From an uncultured beta proteobacterium (GTDB taxonomy: Bacteria; Pseudomonadota; Gammaproteobacteria; Burkholderiales; Rhodocyclaceae): a stretch of 8,847 nucleotides of DNA. The notes beneath the pieces were generated by a model. It had not been told where the DNA came from and did no database searches. It saw only the letters and a program-made list of their open reading frames with translations. Both the position numbers and the translations under genes were made by a program. Shown piece by piece: positions 1 to 7,499 of the stretch (the stretch's first letter is position 1; every line of letters starts with the position of its first letter). The stretch lies in the NCBI GenBank assembly GCA_903917505.1, contig CAIXAY010000435.1, forward strand, positions 1-8,847, read 5' to 3'.

Positions 1-62
1 GAAATCAGCTGGCATGCGCGCAAAATACTGCCTGCCCACAGTTGCGTAATTATAGAGAACTT

Positions 63-911
63 ATGATCTTCAGGCTTTCCTGCTTGCGCGTTTTCATCGC
101 CCGTATCGGGCGGCGGTTCGTCGAGGAGAACTTCGACCAGATCAGCGCGAGTCTGGCTTTCACGACGCTTTTGTCGCTGGTGCCGCTGGTCGCCGTGGTG
201 CTGGGCATCGTGTCGGCGCTGCCTTTCTTTCCCGGCATGATGGACCAATTTGATCAGTTCCTGATCCGCGGCCTGCTGCCCGAACGCAGCGCCGGATTGA
301 TCATCGATTACGTGCTGCACTTTTCGCAAAACGCCACGGACGTCACCCTGCTTGGCCTGTCGGCGCTGGTCGTCACCGTGTACCTGCTGCTGCTGACCAT
401 CGAGCGCGCGTTCAATCACGTCTGGTCGGTCACCGAGAAGCGCGGCTGGTGGCGCCGCCTGCGGCTTTATGCGGCGGTCCTCGCCTTGTGGCCGCTGGCC
501 GTCGCCTGCGTGGTCGTGGCGATCTCCTACGCCGTGACGATCTCGCTGGGACTCGTCGACGAGCAAGCCTGGTTGCGTGATCTCACGCTCAAGGCGACCG
601 GATTGTTCGTCGCGGCCCTGTTCTTCGCCGGCCTCTATTTTGCCGTTCCCAATACCCGGGTCGCGCCGCGCGATGCCCTGTGGGCCGGCCTGTTCGCCGC
701 CGGTGGCTTTCTGTTGATGCAAAAGGCATTCGGCTTCTACCTCGCGCACTTCCCGTCCTATACGCTCGTCTATGGCGCCTTTGCGACCGTGCCGATCTTC
801 CTCGTGTGGTTGTACCTGTCCTGGGCGGTGGTCTTGCTTGGCGCTCTGGTTGCCTCGACCCTGCCCGAGTTCAGGCGCTGCGCCGAGCAGGCCCGAGTGC
901 ATTCGGCTTAG
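63..911 (+). CDS. yihY: YihY/BrkB family inner-membrane protein (UPF0761)
   Basis: Predicted polytopic inner-membrane protein of 282 residues. The family's molecular role is not established; the old label 'ribonuclease BN' for it was a misassignment. About six hydrophobic segments are visible, near residues 31-55, 94-114, 133-162, 175-195, 206-220 and 238-264. A short basic N-terminus precedes them, and the family-typical stretch E-N-F-D-Q-I-S-A-S-L-A-F-T-T-L-L-S-L-V-P lies at about 22-41. The C-terminal tail after the last segment is short and charged. I chose the ATG at 63 because AGAGA sits 4 bases upstream; the frame opens earlier with a TTG at 42, which has no ribosome site. Length matches E. 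coli YihY (about 290 residues), while many betaproteobacterial members are longer, with an extra cytoplasmic C-terminal domain that is absent here. The stop overlaps the stop of the convergent neighbour. Family assignment is firm; function is unknown. Confidence 0.88.
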   Translation: MIFRLSCLRVFIARIGRRFVEENFDQISASLAFTTLLSLVPLVAVVLGIVSALPFFPGMMDQFDQFLIRGLLPERSAGLIIDYVLHFSQNATDVTLLGLSALVVTVYLLLLTIERAFNHVWSVTEKRGWWRRLRLYAAVLALWPLAVACVVVAISYAVTISLGLVDEQAWLRDLTLKATGLFVAALFFAGLYFAVPNTRVAPRDALWAGLFAAGGFLLMQKAFGFYLAHFPSYTLVYGAFATVPIFLVWLYLSWAVVLLGALVASTLPEFRRCAEQARVHSA

Positions 912-2440
912 AACAGCGTCTTGTTGTCGGGCTCGATCGAGAAGACTTCGATCTGGCTGTTGCGTTCGTCGAGATGGGTGCTCCTCACTTCCCGCACCTC
1001 AAGATTTTCCTTTTCGACGACCAGCACGAAATTCTTGCGCTTCTTGTCCAGGGCGCCCGAGGGAACGACGAGCATCTCGCTCGAGCGCAACGCCGGAATT
1101 TCAGGCAGGATCAGGACCGACAAGCGGCCGCTGTCGTCCGTATCGGTCGGCACCGCGAGAAAAGCGGGTACCGCATGCGTCGCCAGAATCTGCAGGCCGA
1201 ACTCCAGATGCTCCTGGTTCTCCGACAAGGCCCAGCGGACGATGCAGATTTGCCAGTCCTCGCCGGACTCGGTGCGGATCGCGGTAACGTCGCCGACCGC
1301 CATCGCGCCGGTCTTCCCCGAGACGTGCATCACGGCATAGCCATCCGGACTCTCGTTGGTGACCATCCAGCTCGAGGTGTCGACCAGGGCCGCGTCGCCT
1401 TCCTGGAACAGGGTCCACAGGTTGCCCAAGCCGGCGCAAAGGGCCGCACGGTAGTTCTGGCGGCGACGCGGGAAGCGGCGCTTGCCGGGTTCGCCCCAGT
1501 AGGTGATGAGCCGGCGCAAAACGCCGCGCCCTGCCGTCGTTGCGGCAAATTCGGGCAAGCCGAGCTGCTGCGCGTCGGCGCCCGCTTCGAGGGCGGCAAG
1601 TTGCTCGCGCAGCAGCGCCGCGAGCCGGTCGCAGGAAAAATAGCGGACCGGCTGGTCGGGCGGCGGCGCCTTGCGTGAGCAGGCCACGGCCGGCGCGTCG
1701 CGCGCCGGGTCGATCCAGAACGCAGCGGGCGTCGGCGTTGCCTTGGCATTGGCCGAATCGATCCAGTCTGGGAAAGCCTCGAGATAAGTCGACACGAAGC
1801 TCACTTCGCGCGCACTGAATGACGCCGGCTGGGCGCAGCCGAGCAGGATCGCCGAGTAATAGATTTTCTGCAGGCCCTTTGCCGCACTGTCCGGCACGTC
1901 GCCGCCAGGACTGAGACGGCAGGCCGTGTCATAAGCATGGTGCAATTGCTGCCAGATTCCGGGGCTGGCCGGGGAGGCCGCAAGATCGCTGATCAGCAGA
2001 TGCTGTGCCAGGGCTTGCAGGCTTCTTTGCAGGGTCAGGTCGAGGACGTCGGCGCGCTGGCGCAGGCCACGGATCAACAGGACGTCAATATTGTCGAGGC
2101 TGGCGAGCAAGTCCTCGGCGAGGGTGGCGAGCAAGTCCTGCAGGCCGCGGATCACCTGCCGTGTCTTGCGCGGCACGGGAAAGGACACGGTGGTCAGCGA
2201 GGGCAGCAGGGCGGTGAGAACCGACATGCTGCGCACATAGAGCTGGTCGAGTACCCTGGCGCGCTCTTCGGGGGCCGCCTGGCTGGCACGCAGGGCGGAC
2301 AGCAGACCGCGCAGCGGCGTCAGCTCGTCGGCGGCGTTGAGCGGCCGCGGCTTGTCGAGCCACGCGAAAGCGCCTGGCAATCCTGCCGGCGAGAGCGCAG
2401 GAGCCTCGTTGCTGACTGAAACGGGACGCGAATCGGCCAT
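908..2440 (-). CDS. PilZ-domain protein, putative cyclic-di-GMP effector
   Basis: A 510-residue soluble protein that I recognise only in part. Residues about 40-250 are Leu/Ala-rich and look helical, with no signal peptide or membrane segment. The C-terminal half carries both PilZ signatures in order. RRQNYR (residues 326-331, matching RRxxxR) is followed about 30 residues later by NESPDG (362-367, matching [D/N]xSxxG). Beta-rich sequence follows, for example D-W-Q-I-C-I-V-R-W and L-E-F-G-L-Q-I-L. In PilZ proteins these arginines and the NxSxxG turn bind cyclic di-GMP. The overall shape (helical N-part, C-terminal PilZ) recalls FimW-like proteins linked to type IV pili in Pseudomonas, but that comparison is from memory and uncertain. 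The frame is open upstream to a TTG at 2503; I prefer ATG 2440 because a good promoter lies between the two. No clear Shine-Dalgarno sequence is visible. It is divergent from rpsP and convergent with yihY, so probably monocistronic. Confidence 0.8.
   Translation of the reverse strand: MADSRPVSVSNEAPALSPAGLPGAFAWLDKPRPLNAADELTPLRGLLSALRASQAAPEERARVLDQLYVRSMSVLTALLPSLTTVSFPVPRKTRQVIRGLQDLLATLAEDLLASLDNIDVLLIRGLRQRADVLDLTLQRSLQALAQHLLISDLAASPASPGIWQQLHHAYDTACRLSPGGDVPDSAAKGLQKIYYSAILLGCAQPASFSAREVSFVSTYLEAFPDWIDSANAKATPTPAAFWIDPARDAPAVACSRKAPPPDQPVRYFSCDRLAALLREQLAALEAGADAQQLGLPEFAATTAGRGVLRRLITYWGEPGKRRFPRRRQNYRAALCAGLGNLWTLFQEGDAALVDTSSWMVTNESPDGYAVMHVSGKTGAMAVGDVTAIRTESGEDWQICIVRWALSENQEHLEFGLQILATHAVPAFLAVPTDTDDSGRLSVLILPEIPALRSSEMLVVPSGALDKKRKNFVLVVEKENLEVREVRSTHLDERNSQIEVFSIEPDNKTLF
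2101..2139. repeat. Short in-frame tandem repeat, 24-base period
   Basis: A 15-base exact repeat (TGGCGAGCAAGTCCT) occurs at 2101-2115 and again at 2125-2139, a period of 24 bases or exactly 8 codons. In the PilZ-domain protein it encodes two successive copies of a helical octad, D-L-L-A-T-L-A-E followed by D-L-L-A-S-L-D-N (about residues 102-117). This looks like a small internal duplication within a helix; it could also be chance in a Leu/Ala-rich region. Confidence 0.6.
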
Positions 2441-2473
2441 GGCAGGAAAGAGGTAGAATGAAGTCGCCTGCCC

Positions 2474-2503
2474 AGTATAACGGTAGCTCGGGAATGTGGG
2501 CAA
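2474..2503 (-). promoter_or_regulatory. Candidate sigma70 promoter of the PilZ-domain gene
   Basis: Read on the minus strand, TTGCCC (2503-2498, 4 of 6 matches to TTGACA) is followed after 18 bases by TATACT (2479-2474, 5 of 6 matches to TATAAT). Transcription would start near 2467, leaving about 27 bases before the ATG at 2440. That excludes the upstream TTG at 2503 as the start if this is the main promoter. Assigned by eye from consensus only. Confidence 0.5.
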
Positions 2504-2549
2504 AATTCATGGTTTGCCGCCGTGGACTCCTCGCAGCTTAAATATCAGC

Positions 2550-2577
2550 TTGTTTTTTCGCGCTTTCTTGTTATAAT
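2550..2577 (+). promoter_or_regulatory. Candidate sigma70 promoter of the rpsP operon
   Basis: A perfect -10 hexamer TATAAT lies at 2572-2577, preceded after a 16-base spacer by TTGTTT (2550-2555; TTG matches, the rest is weak). A T-rich tract (2553-2558) fills the region just downstream of the -35. Transcription would start near 2584, giving a leader of about 26 bases before rpsP. The perfect -10 fits a strongly expressed ribosomal operon. The short leader leaves little room for a structured regulatory element. Confidence 0.65.
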
Positions 2578-2609
2578 TTCGCCCTTTTTCCCAGTTCGGA
2601 ATAGATCCT

Positions 2610-2864
2610 ATGGTTGTTATTCGTCTCGCCCGCGGTGGCGCGAAAAAGCGTCCCTTCTACAATCTCGTGGTGACCGATTCGCGCACCCGCCGTGATGGCC
2701 GCTTCATTGAGCGGATTGGTTTCTACAATCCGATCGCTACCGAAAAGGAAGAAGGCCTGCGCATTGCGGCTGACCGCCTGAGCTTCTGGCAAGGTCAGGG
2801 CGCCCGCCTGTCGCTGACTGTCGCGCGCCTGGTCAAGCAGTCGGCAGTCAAGGCAGCGGCCTGA
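2610..2864 (+). CDS. rpsP: 30S ribosomal protein S16
   Basis: Structural protein of the small ribosomal subunit that helps fold the 5' domain of 16S rRNA during assembly. The 84-residue product is of normal family length. It shows the S16 pattern throughout: [17 protein letters not shown] at the N-terminus, then [21 protein letters not shown], and a later A-D-R-L-S-F-W segment. The ATG is unambiguous because homology begins at residue 1. The ribosome site is weak, with CGGA about 9 bases upstream. First gene of the rpsP-rimM-trmD-rplS operon, directly behind a promoter with a perfect -10 box; rimM begins 4 bases after its stop. Nothing unusual. Confidence 0.98.
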   Translation: MVVIRLARGGAKKRPFYNLVVTDSRTRRDGRFIERIGFYNPIATEKEEGLRIAADRLSFWQGQGARLSLTVARLVKQSAVKAAA

Positions 2865-2868
2865 ACGG

Positions 2869-3453
2869 TTGTTGCAAGCATTGCCTGAAACCGCCGGTTT
2901 AGCAGCGCCTGCCGATATCGTCGTGCTCGGCAAGATCGTCGGTCCGTATGGTTTGCGCGGTGCGGTCAAGGTGCATCCGTTTGCCGATGATCCGCAGGCC
3001 TGGGCCAGATTGCCCGGCTGGTGGGTCGGACGAGACGGTGAGGCGCCGGAGTCGTGGCGCCTGACGCCGCTGAAGAGTTGCAAGCTGCACGGCGATGTGC
3101 TGATCGCCGAGTTGGAGTGCCTGCCTGATCGCAATGCGTCGGAAAAGGCGCACGGGATGCTGGTCGGCGCGCCGCGCGCCGCATTGCCGGCGGCGGGGAA
3201 GGACGAGTATTACTGGGCCGATCTGATCGGCTTGCAGGTGTTTAACACGCACGATGAGCCCTTGGGCCAGGTGCTCGGCCTGATCGCCACGTCGGCGAAC
3301 GACGTGTTGCGCGTCGGCAGCGCCGGGGAGGGTGAGCAAGGCAAGGAGCAGGACAAGGAGCGGGAGCGCCTGCTGCCGTTTGTCGCGGCCGTGGTGCTGG
3401 AAGTGGATTTGCAGGAACGGCGCATGCGCGTCGATTGGGAAGCCGATTGGTAG
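2869..3453 (+). CDS. rimM: Ribosome maturation factor RimM
   Basis: Factor that binds S19 in the 30S head and promotes late maturation of 16S rRNA. The 194-residue product has both expected parts. The N-terminal RimM domain contains [15 protein letters not shown] (about 21-35). The C-terminal PRC-barrel part starts with [12 protein letters not shown] (about 113-124) and ends with [13 protein letters not shown] (about 168-180). No ATG precedes the domain, so initiation is at a TTG: 2869 or 2872 follows rpsP closely, and 2881 is a further option. The start is therefore uncertain by a few codons. Residues about 152-167 form an unusually charged Glu/Lys/Gly-rich loop within the PRC barrel, slightly longer than the E. 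coli equivalent. Second gene of the operon, probably coupled to rpsP. Confidence 0.95.
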   Translation: MLQALPETAGLAAPADIVVLGKIVGPYGLRGAVKVHPFADDPQAWARLPGWWVGRDGEAPESWRLTPLKSCKLHGDVLIAELECLPDRNASEKAHGMLVGAPRAALPAAGKDEYYWADLIGLQVFNTHDEPLGQVLGLIATSANDVLRVGSAGEGEQGKEQDKERERLLPFVAAVVLEVDLQERRMRVDWEADW

Positions 3454-3461
3454 GTTTTGCC

Positions 3462-3466
3462 GAGGG
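3462..3466 (+). promoter_or_regulatory. Ribosome binding site of trmD
   Basis: GAGGG lies 7 bases before the GTG at 3474. It is the only good Shine-Dalgarno sequence near the beginning of this frame. It selects GTG 3474 over the TTG at 3435, which would begin inside rimM. Confidence 0.7.
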
Positions 3467-3473
3467 TAATCGC

Positions 3474-4262
3474 GTGTCATGCAGCCGGTTAGTTGCCGAT
3501 GTGGTGACGCTGTTCCCCGAGATGTTCGTTGCGCTGACGCAATCGGGGGTGACGCGGCGGGCCTTGGAAGAAGGGCGCTGGAGCCTGGACTTCTGGAATC
3601 CGCGTGATTTCACCAGCGACAATCATCGCACCGTCGATGATCGCAGCTATGGCGGCGGGCCGGGGATGGTGATGATGGTCGAGCCGCTGCGCGCAGCCAT
3701 TGCCGCGGCCAGGGCCAGCCAGGCGGCGGCCGGAGTGGCGCAGAGCAGGGTGGTGTATCTGTCACCGCAAGGCGCGCCGCTGACGCATGGTCGGGTGATG
3801 GGTTTTGTGCAGCAGGTCGGGAGCGAGGGTTTGGTCCTGCTCTGCGGCCGCTACGAAGGAATCGACGAGCGCTTGATCGGGCGCTGCGTCGATGAGGAAA
3901 TTTCGATCGGGGATTTCGTGCTCTCGGGCGGCGAGATTCCGGCGATGGCCATGCTGGATGCCATCGTCAGGCAGTTGCCAGGCGTGCTGAACGACGCCGA
4001 ATCGGCACAACAGGATTCGTTTGTTGCGGGTTTGCTGGATTGCCCGCACTATACGCGGCCGGAGGATTACGACGGTCAGCGGGTGCCGGATGTCTTATTG
4101 TCCGGGCACCACGAGCAGATTCGCCGCTGGCGCCTGAAGCAGGCGCTGGGACGAACCTGGCAGCGACGCCCGGATTTGCTGGCGGGGCGTTCGTTGTCGC
4201 AAGAGGAAACGCAACTCCTGGTGGAGTTTCAGGAGCAATGCGGTCAGGATAATAAAAGGTAG
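3474..4262 (+). CDS. trmD: tRNA (guanine-N1)-methyltransferase TrmD
   Basis: Transfers a methyl group from S-adenosylmethionine to N1 of G37 next to the anticodon of tRNAs reading CUN, CCN and CGG, which prevents +1 frameshifting; essential in most bacteria. With the GTG start the product has 262 residues (E. coli 255). The SPOUT trefoil-knot signatures are all present: Y-G-G-G-P-G-M-V-M (59-67), [11 protein letters not shown] (123-133) and [11 protein letters not shown] (144-154). The C-terminal part carries [16 protein letters not shown] (181-196). By alignment from memory, Arg166 and Asp181 correspond to E. coli Arg154 and the catalytic base Asp169, with matching spacing. It follows the rimM stop by 20 bases and precedes rplS by 22. 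The frame is open back to 3435, but homology and the ribosome site favour 3474. Confidence 0.97.
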   Translation: MSCSRLVADVVTLFPEMFVALTQSGVTRRALEEGRWSLDFWNPRDFTSDNHRTVDDRSYGGGPGMVMMVEPLRAAIAAARASQAAAGVAQSRVVYLSPQGAPLTHGRVMGFVQQVGSEGLVLLCGRYEGIDERLIGRCVDEEISIGDFVLSGGEIPAMAMLDAIVRQLPGVLNDAESAQQDSFVAGLLDCPHYTRPEDYDGQRVPDVLLSGHHEQIRRWRLKQALGRTWQRRPDLLAGRSLSQEETQLLVEFQEQCGQDNKR

Positions 4263-4284
4263 TGTTTGCAAACGGAGTTAAAAG

Positions 4285-4665
4285 ATGAATCTGATAGAGC
4301 AGCTTGAGCAAGAAGAAATTGCCCGCATGGGCAAGACCATCCCCGCCTTCGCGCCGGGCGACACCGTCGTCGTCCAGGTCAAGGTGAAAGAAGGCGCCCG
4401 CGAGCGTCTGCAGGCTTACGAAGGCGTGGTCATCTCGAAACGCAACCGTGGCCTCAATTCCAACTTCATCGTCCGCAAGATCTCGTCGGGCGAAGGCGTT
4501 GAGCGGACATTCCAGACTTATTCGCCGCTCGTCGCCGCGATCGAAGTCAAGCGCCGCGGCGACGTGCGCCGCGCCAAGCTTTACTATCTGCGCGAGCGTT
4601 CCGGCAAGTCGGCGCGCATCAAGGAAAAGCTGACGCGCAAGCAGAAGGTCGTCATCGAAGGCTGA
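4285..4665 (+). CDS. rplS: 50S ribosomal protein L19
   Basis: Large-subunit ribosomal protein located at the interface with the 30S subunit. The 126-residue product carries the L19 signature [20 protein letters not shown] at about 46-65, then G-V-E-R-T-F and the basic [17 protein letters not shown] segment. It is slightly longer than E. coli L19 (115 residues) because of extra basic residues at the C-terminus. The ATG has a clear ribosome site, GGAG (4274-4277), 7 bases upstream. Last gene of the operon, followed by a strong hairpin terminator. No anomalies. Confidence 0.98.
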   Translation: MNLIEQLEQEEIARMGKTIPAFAPGDTVVVQVKVKEGARERLQAYEGVVISKRNRGLNSNFIVRKISSGEGVERTFQTYSPLVAAIEVKRRGDVRRAKLYYLRERSGKSARIKEKLTRKQKVVIEG

Positions 4666-4680
4666 TCCGCTTTCGCAGAA

Positions 4681-4716
4681 AAAACGGGGTGGCGTCGCAG
4701 GACGCCGCCCCGTTTT
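4681..4716. terminator. Bidirectional intrinsic terminator between rplS and folE2
   Basis: The arms 4681-4696 and 4701-4716 can form a 16-pair stem with one G-U wobble, closed by the 4-base loop GCAG. The stem core is GC-rich. On the + strand the right arm ends in TTTT, so it ends the rpsP operon. On the - strand the hairpin is followed by a run of six T (complement of 4779-independent tract 4679-4684, TTTTTT), so it also ends the xseB-ispA-dxs-folE2 operon. It lies 15 bases after the rplS stop and 5 bases from the folE2 stop. Confidence 0.85.
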
Positions 4717-4721
4717 GCGTT

Positions 4722-5540
4722 TCAGTCCGGCTTGCGGTTGGCGTTCTCGATCAGTGCGTAGGCCGAGTGGTTGTGAATCGACTCGAAGTTTTCCGATTCG
4801 ACGACATAGGAATAAATCCGCGTTTCGGCCGAAAGCCGGGCGGCGACGTCGCGCACCATGTCCTCGACGAATTTCGGGTTGTCGTAGGCGCGCTCGGTGA
4901 CGTACTTCTCGTCGGGCCGCTTGAGCAGGCCGTAAAGCTCGCAGGAGGCCTGCGCTTCGACCAGCTCGACGATCTCCTCGATCCACACGTGCGCGTTGAT
5001 GCGGGCGCTGACCGTGACGTGCGAGCGCTGGTTGTGCGCGCCACGCTCGGAAATCTTCTTCGAGCACGGGCACAGGCTGGTCACCGGAACGACGACCTTG
5101 ATCGTCGAGGCGATCTCGCCGTGGCAGATTTCGCCGGAGAGCGTGACGTCATAATCCATCAGGCTTTGCACGCCCGAGACCGGCGCCGACTTGTTGATGA
5201 AGTAAGGGAAATTCATTTCGATGTGGCCGGTCACGGCCTCGAGCTTGCTGACCATTTCGCGCAGCATGGCCGGGAAGTTCTGCACCGAGATCTCGCGTTC
5301 GTGGCTGTTCAGGATTTCAACGAAGCGCGACATGTGCGTGCCCTTGAAATTGTGCGGCAGGCTGACGTACATGTTGAACACGGCGATGGTGTGCTGTATG
5401 CCGCCGGACTTGTCGAGGACCTTGACCGGATGGCGGATCGCCTTGATGCCGACCCGGTTGATGGCGATCTGCCGGGTGTCTGCCGAGTTCTGGACATCGG
5501 CCATGGCCAGATGGTCCGGGGGGGTGTGCGGTGCGTTCAT
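4722..5540 (-). CDS. folE2: GTP cyclohydrolase IB (FolE2)
   Basis: Converts GTP to 7,8-dihydroneopterin triphosphate, the first step of tetrahydrofolate synthesis and the source of queuosine-type deazapurines. It belongs to the type IB family, unrelated in sequence detail to FolE. The 272-residue product strongly resembles the Neisseria enzyme as I remember it: [10 protein letters not shown] (66-75), T-S-L-C-P-C-S-K (154-161), [12 protein letters not shown] (167-178) and [12 protein letters not shown] (250-261). Cys157, Cys159, Glu253, His256 and His258 fall at a constant offset of 10 from the metal and catalytic residues of N. gonorrhoeae FolE2. I chose ATG 5540; the frame runs upstream to 5771, but only by overlapping dxs. 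A second ATG at 5504 is possible. It follows dxs by 25 bases, so it is the last gene of that operon. No FolE (IA) gene is in the window. Confidence 0.96.
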   Translation of the reverse strand: MNAPHTPPDHLAMADVQNSADTRQIAINRVGIKAIRHPVKVLDKSGGIQHTIAVFNMYVSLPHNFKGTHMSRFVEILNSHEREISVQNFPAMLREMVSKLEAVTGHIEMNFPYFINKSAPVSGVQSLMDYDVTLSGEICHGEIASTIKVVVPVTSLCPCSKKISERGAHNQRSHVTVSARINAHVWIEEIVELVEAQASCELYGLLKRPDEKYVTERAYDNPKFVEDMVRDVAARLSAETRIYSYVVESENFESIHNHSAYALIENANRKPD

Positions 5541-5565
5541 GTCGATTCCAGGTGATGTGGCCAGA

Positions 5566-7449
5566 TCAAATTGCCTGCTGAACTTGTCCGTCGAGCGGGC
5601 TTTGTTGCGCGCGTGCCGTGCGGACGATTCCCTCCTTGTCGAGACCCACTTCCGCGAGCAGCTGCGCCTGATCGCCATGATCGATGAAACGGTCGGGAAG
5701 TCCGATGCGCACGAAGCGCGCCGTGCTGCCGATTTCATCGAGGACGCGCGCCACTTCGGCGCCCGCGCCACCGATCAGGGCATTCTCTTCGACGCTGATC
5801 AGCAGCGAATGTTCCCGCGCCAGCCCGCCGATCAGTTCGCGGTCTATGGGTTTGACGAAGCGCATGTTGGCGACGGTGGCGTCGAGTTCCTGCGCCGCTT
5901 TGAGCGCCGGCGCGAGCATGCTGCCAAAGGCGAGCAACGCGATATTCTTGCCACGCCGGCGGATTTCGCCGCGACCGATGGGCAGACCTTCCAGCGCCTT
6001 GTCGATGGCGACGCCGGGGCCGGCCCCGCGCGGGTAGCGCACGGCGCTCGGCCCGTCGATGCGGTGATAAGCGGTGGTGAGCATCTTGCGGCACTCGTTC
6101 TCGTCGGCCGGCGTCATGACGACCAGGTTCGGAATGCAGGTGAGGTAAGACAGATCGAAGGCGCCGTGGTGCGTCGGGCCGTCGGCGCCGACCAGGCCGC
6201 CGCGGTCGAGGGCGAACACCACCGGCAGCTTTTGCAGGGCGACATCGTGCAACAGCTGGTCGTAGCCGCGCTGCAGGAAAGTCGAATAGATCGCCAGCAC
6301 CGGGCGCATGCCGGCGCAGGCGAGGCCGGCAGCGAAGGTCACGGCGTGCTGCTCGGCGATGCCGACGTCGAAATAGCGCTCGGGAAAACGTTCGGCGAAA
6401 CGCATCATTCCCGAACCCTCGCCCATCGCCGGCGTGATGCCGATCAGATTGGCGTCGGCGGCGGCCATGTCGCACAGCCAGTCGCCGAAAACCTGCGTGT
6501 AGCTGGGCTTGCCGCCGCCCTTGCCGCCTTCGATGCCGATTTCCGGCACGAATTTGGACACCCCGTGATAGAGGATGGGGTCGGCTTCGGCGAGCTTGTA
6601 GCCTTGCCCCTTGCGGGTGATCACGTGGAGGAACTGCGGCCCCTTGAGCTTCTGCAGGTTCTGCAGCGTCGGAATCAGCGAGTCGAGATCGTGGCCGTCG
6701 ATCGGTCCGATGTAATTGAAGCCGAGTTCCTCGAACAGCGTTCCCGGCGTCAGCATGCCCTTGACGTGTTCCTCGACGCGGTTGGCGAATTCGAGCAGCG
6801 AGGGCGACACGGCGAGCACTTTCTCGCCGGCCTTGCGCGCCGCGTTGAAAGCGCTGCCCGAGAACAGGCGCGCGAGATAGCGGTTGAAGGCGCCGACCGG
6901 GCGCGAGATCGACATGTCGTTGTCATTGAGGACGACGAGCATGTCGGCATCGGCGACGCCGGCGTTGTTCATCGCCTCGAAGGCCTGCCCGGCCGACATC
7001 GCGCCGTCGCCGATGATCGCCACCGTCCGGCGCGTTTCGCCCTTGAGCTTGGCGGCGAGCGCCATGCCGAGCGCGGCCGAGATCGAGGTCGACGAATGGC
7101 CGACGCCAAAGGTGTCGTACTCGCTCTCGCTGCGCTTGGGAAATCCCGAAACGCCGTCCTGCGCGCGCAGCTTGGCCATTCCCGCCCGCCGGCCGGTGAG
7201 CACCTTGTGCGCGTAGGTCTGGTGGCCGACATCCCAGACCAGGCTGTCGTGCGGCGTGTCGAAGACGTAATGCAGGGCGACGGTCAGCTCGACCGTCCCG
7301 AGATTGGACGACAGGTGGCCGCCGGTGCGCGACACGGATTCGACGAGGAAGCTGCGCAATTCCTCGGCCAGCTGCGGCAAGTCTTTGCGGGCGAGATCGC
7401 GTAACTGCGCCGGGCTGGTGATGGTGTCGAGCAAAGGATAGGAAGTCAT
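5566..7449 (-). CDS. dxs: 1-deoxy-D-xylulose-5-phosphate synthase
   Basis: Thiamine-diphosphate enzyme that condenses pyruvate with glyceraldehyde 3-phosphate to give DXP, the rate-setting entry to the MEP isoprenoid pathway and a precursor for thiamine and pyridoxal. The product has 627 residues (E. coli 620). The N-terminal catalytic domain has G-G-H-L-S-S-N-L-G (about 44-52) and the cofactor motif G-D-G (147-149) to N-D-N (175-177). The middle transketolase-like domain has [12 protein letters not shown] and [22 protein letters not shown]-terminal transketolase domain completes it. ATG 7449 begins the homologous sequence [10 protein letters not shown]; a TTG at 7485 would add 12 residues of no recognisable character. 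The ribosome site is poor. It lies 50 bases after ispA and 25 before folE2, in one operon. Confidence 0.97.
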   Translation of the reverse strand: MTSYPLLDTITSPAQLRDLARKDLPQLAEELRSFLVESVSRTGGHLSSNLGTVELTVALHYVFDTPHDSLVWDVGHQTYAHKVLTGRRAGMAKLRAQDGVSGFPKRSESEYDTFGVGHSSTSISAALGMALAAKLKGETRRTVAIIGDGAMSAGQAFEAMNNAGVADADMLVVLNDNDMSISRPVGAFNRYLARLFSGSAFNAARKAGEKVLAVSPSLLEFANRVEEHVKGMLTPGTLFEELGFNYIGPIDGHDLDSLIPTLQNLQKLKGPQFLHVITRKGQGYKLAEADPILYHGVSKFVPEIGIEGGKGGGKPSYTQVFGDWLCDMAAADANLIGITPAMGEGSGMMRFAERFPERYFDVGIAEQHAVTFAAGLACAGMRPVLAIYSTFLQRGYDQLLHDVALQKLPVVFALDRGGLVGADGPTHHGAFDLSYLTCIPNLVVMTPADENECRKMLTTAYHRIDGPSAVRYPRGAGPGVAIDKALEGLPIGRGEIRRRGKNIALLAFGSMLAPALKAAQELDATVANMRFVKPIDRELIGGLAREHSLLISVEENALIGGAGAEVARVLDEIGSTARFVRIGLPDRFIDHGDQAQLLAEVGLDKEGIVRTARAQQSPLDGQVQQAI

Positions 7450-7499
7450 TGGGTAGCGGGTCCGGCGTGGAATTGCTGGCCGCAACGCGCGGCCTTTGG

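Noticed and set aside
42..62. TTG start at 42 and a TATAGA (51-56) promoter box in front of yihY.
   Set aside because: The TTG lacks a ribosome site, and TATAGA would be too close to the ATG at 63 and has no -35 partner.
885..936. Possible terminator at the yihY/PilZ-gene junction from GCCCGA and TCGGGC.
   Set aside because: The arms are only 6-7 bases with a loop of over 30 bases and no T-run on either strand.
680..1678. A 332-codon + strand open frame spanning the end of yihY and the PilZ gene.
   Set aside because: It overlaps the membrane segments of yihY in another frame and then runs antisense to the PilZ motifs. No ribosome site or recognisable domain is present.
3967..5073. A 368-codon - strand open frame across trmD, rplS and part of folE2.
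   Set aside because: It would cover three confidently identified genes and cross the terminator hairpin. Composition is that of a shadow frame.
5541..5771. Upstream extension of the folE2 frame by 77 codons into dxs.
   Set aside because: The extension lies within the dxs C-terminus in another frame and has no resemblance to FolE2 N-termini. Homology begins near ATG 5540.
5221..7404. A 727-codon open frame on the + strand opposite dxs and folE2.
   Set aside because: Its translation is Arg/Ala/Asp/His-rich with no family resemblance, and it lies antisense to two unmistakable enzymes. Long antisense frames are expected in GC-rich coding DNA.
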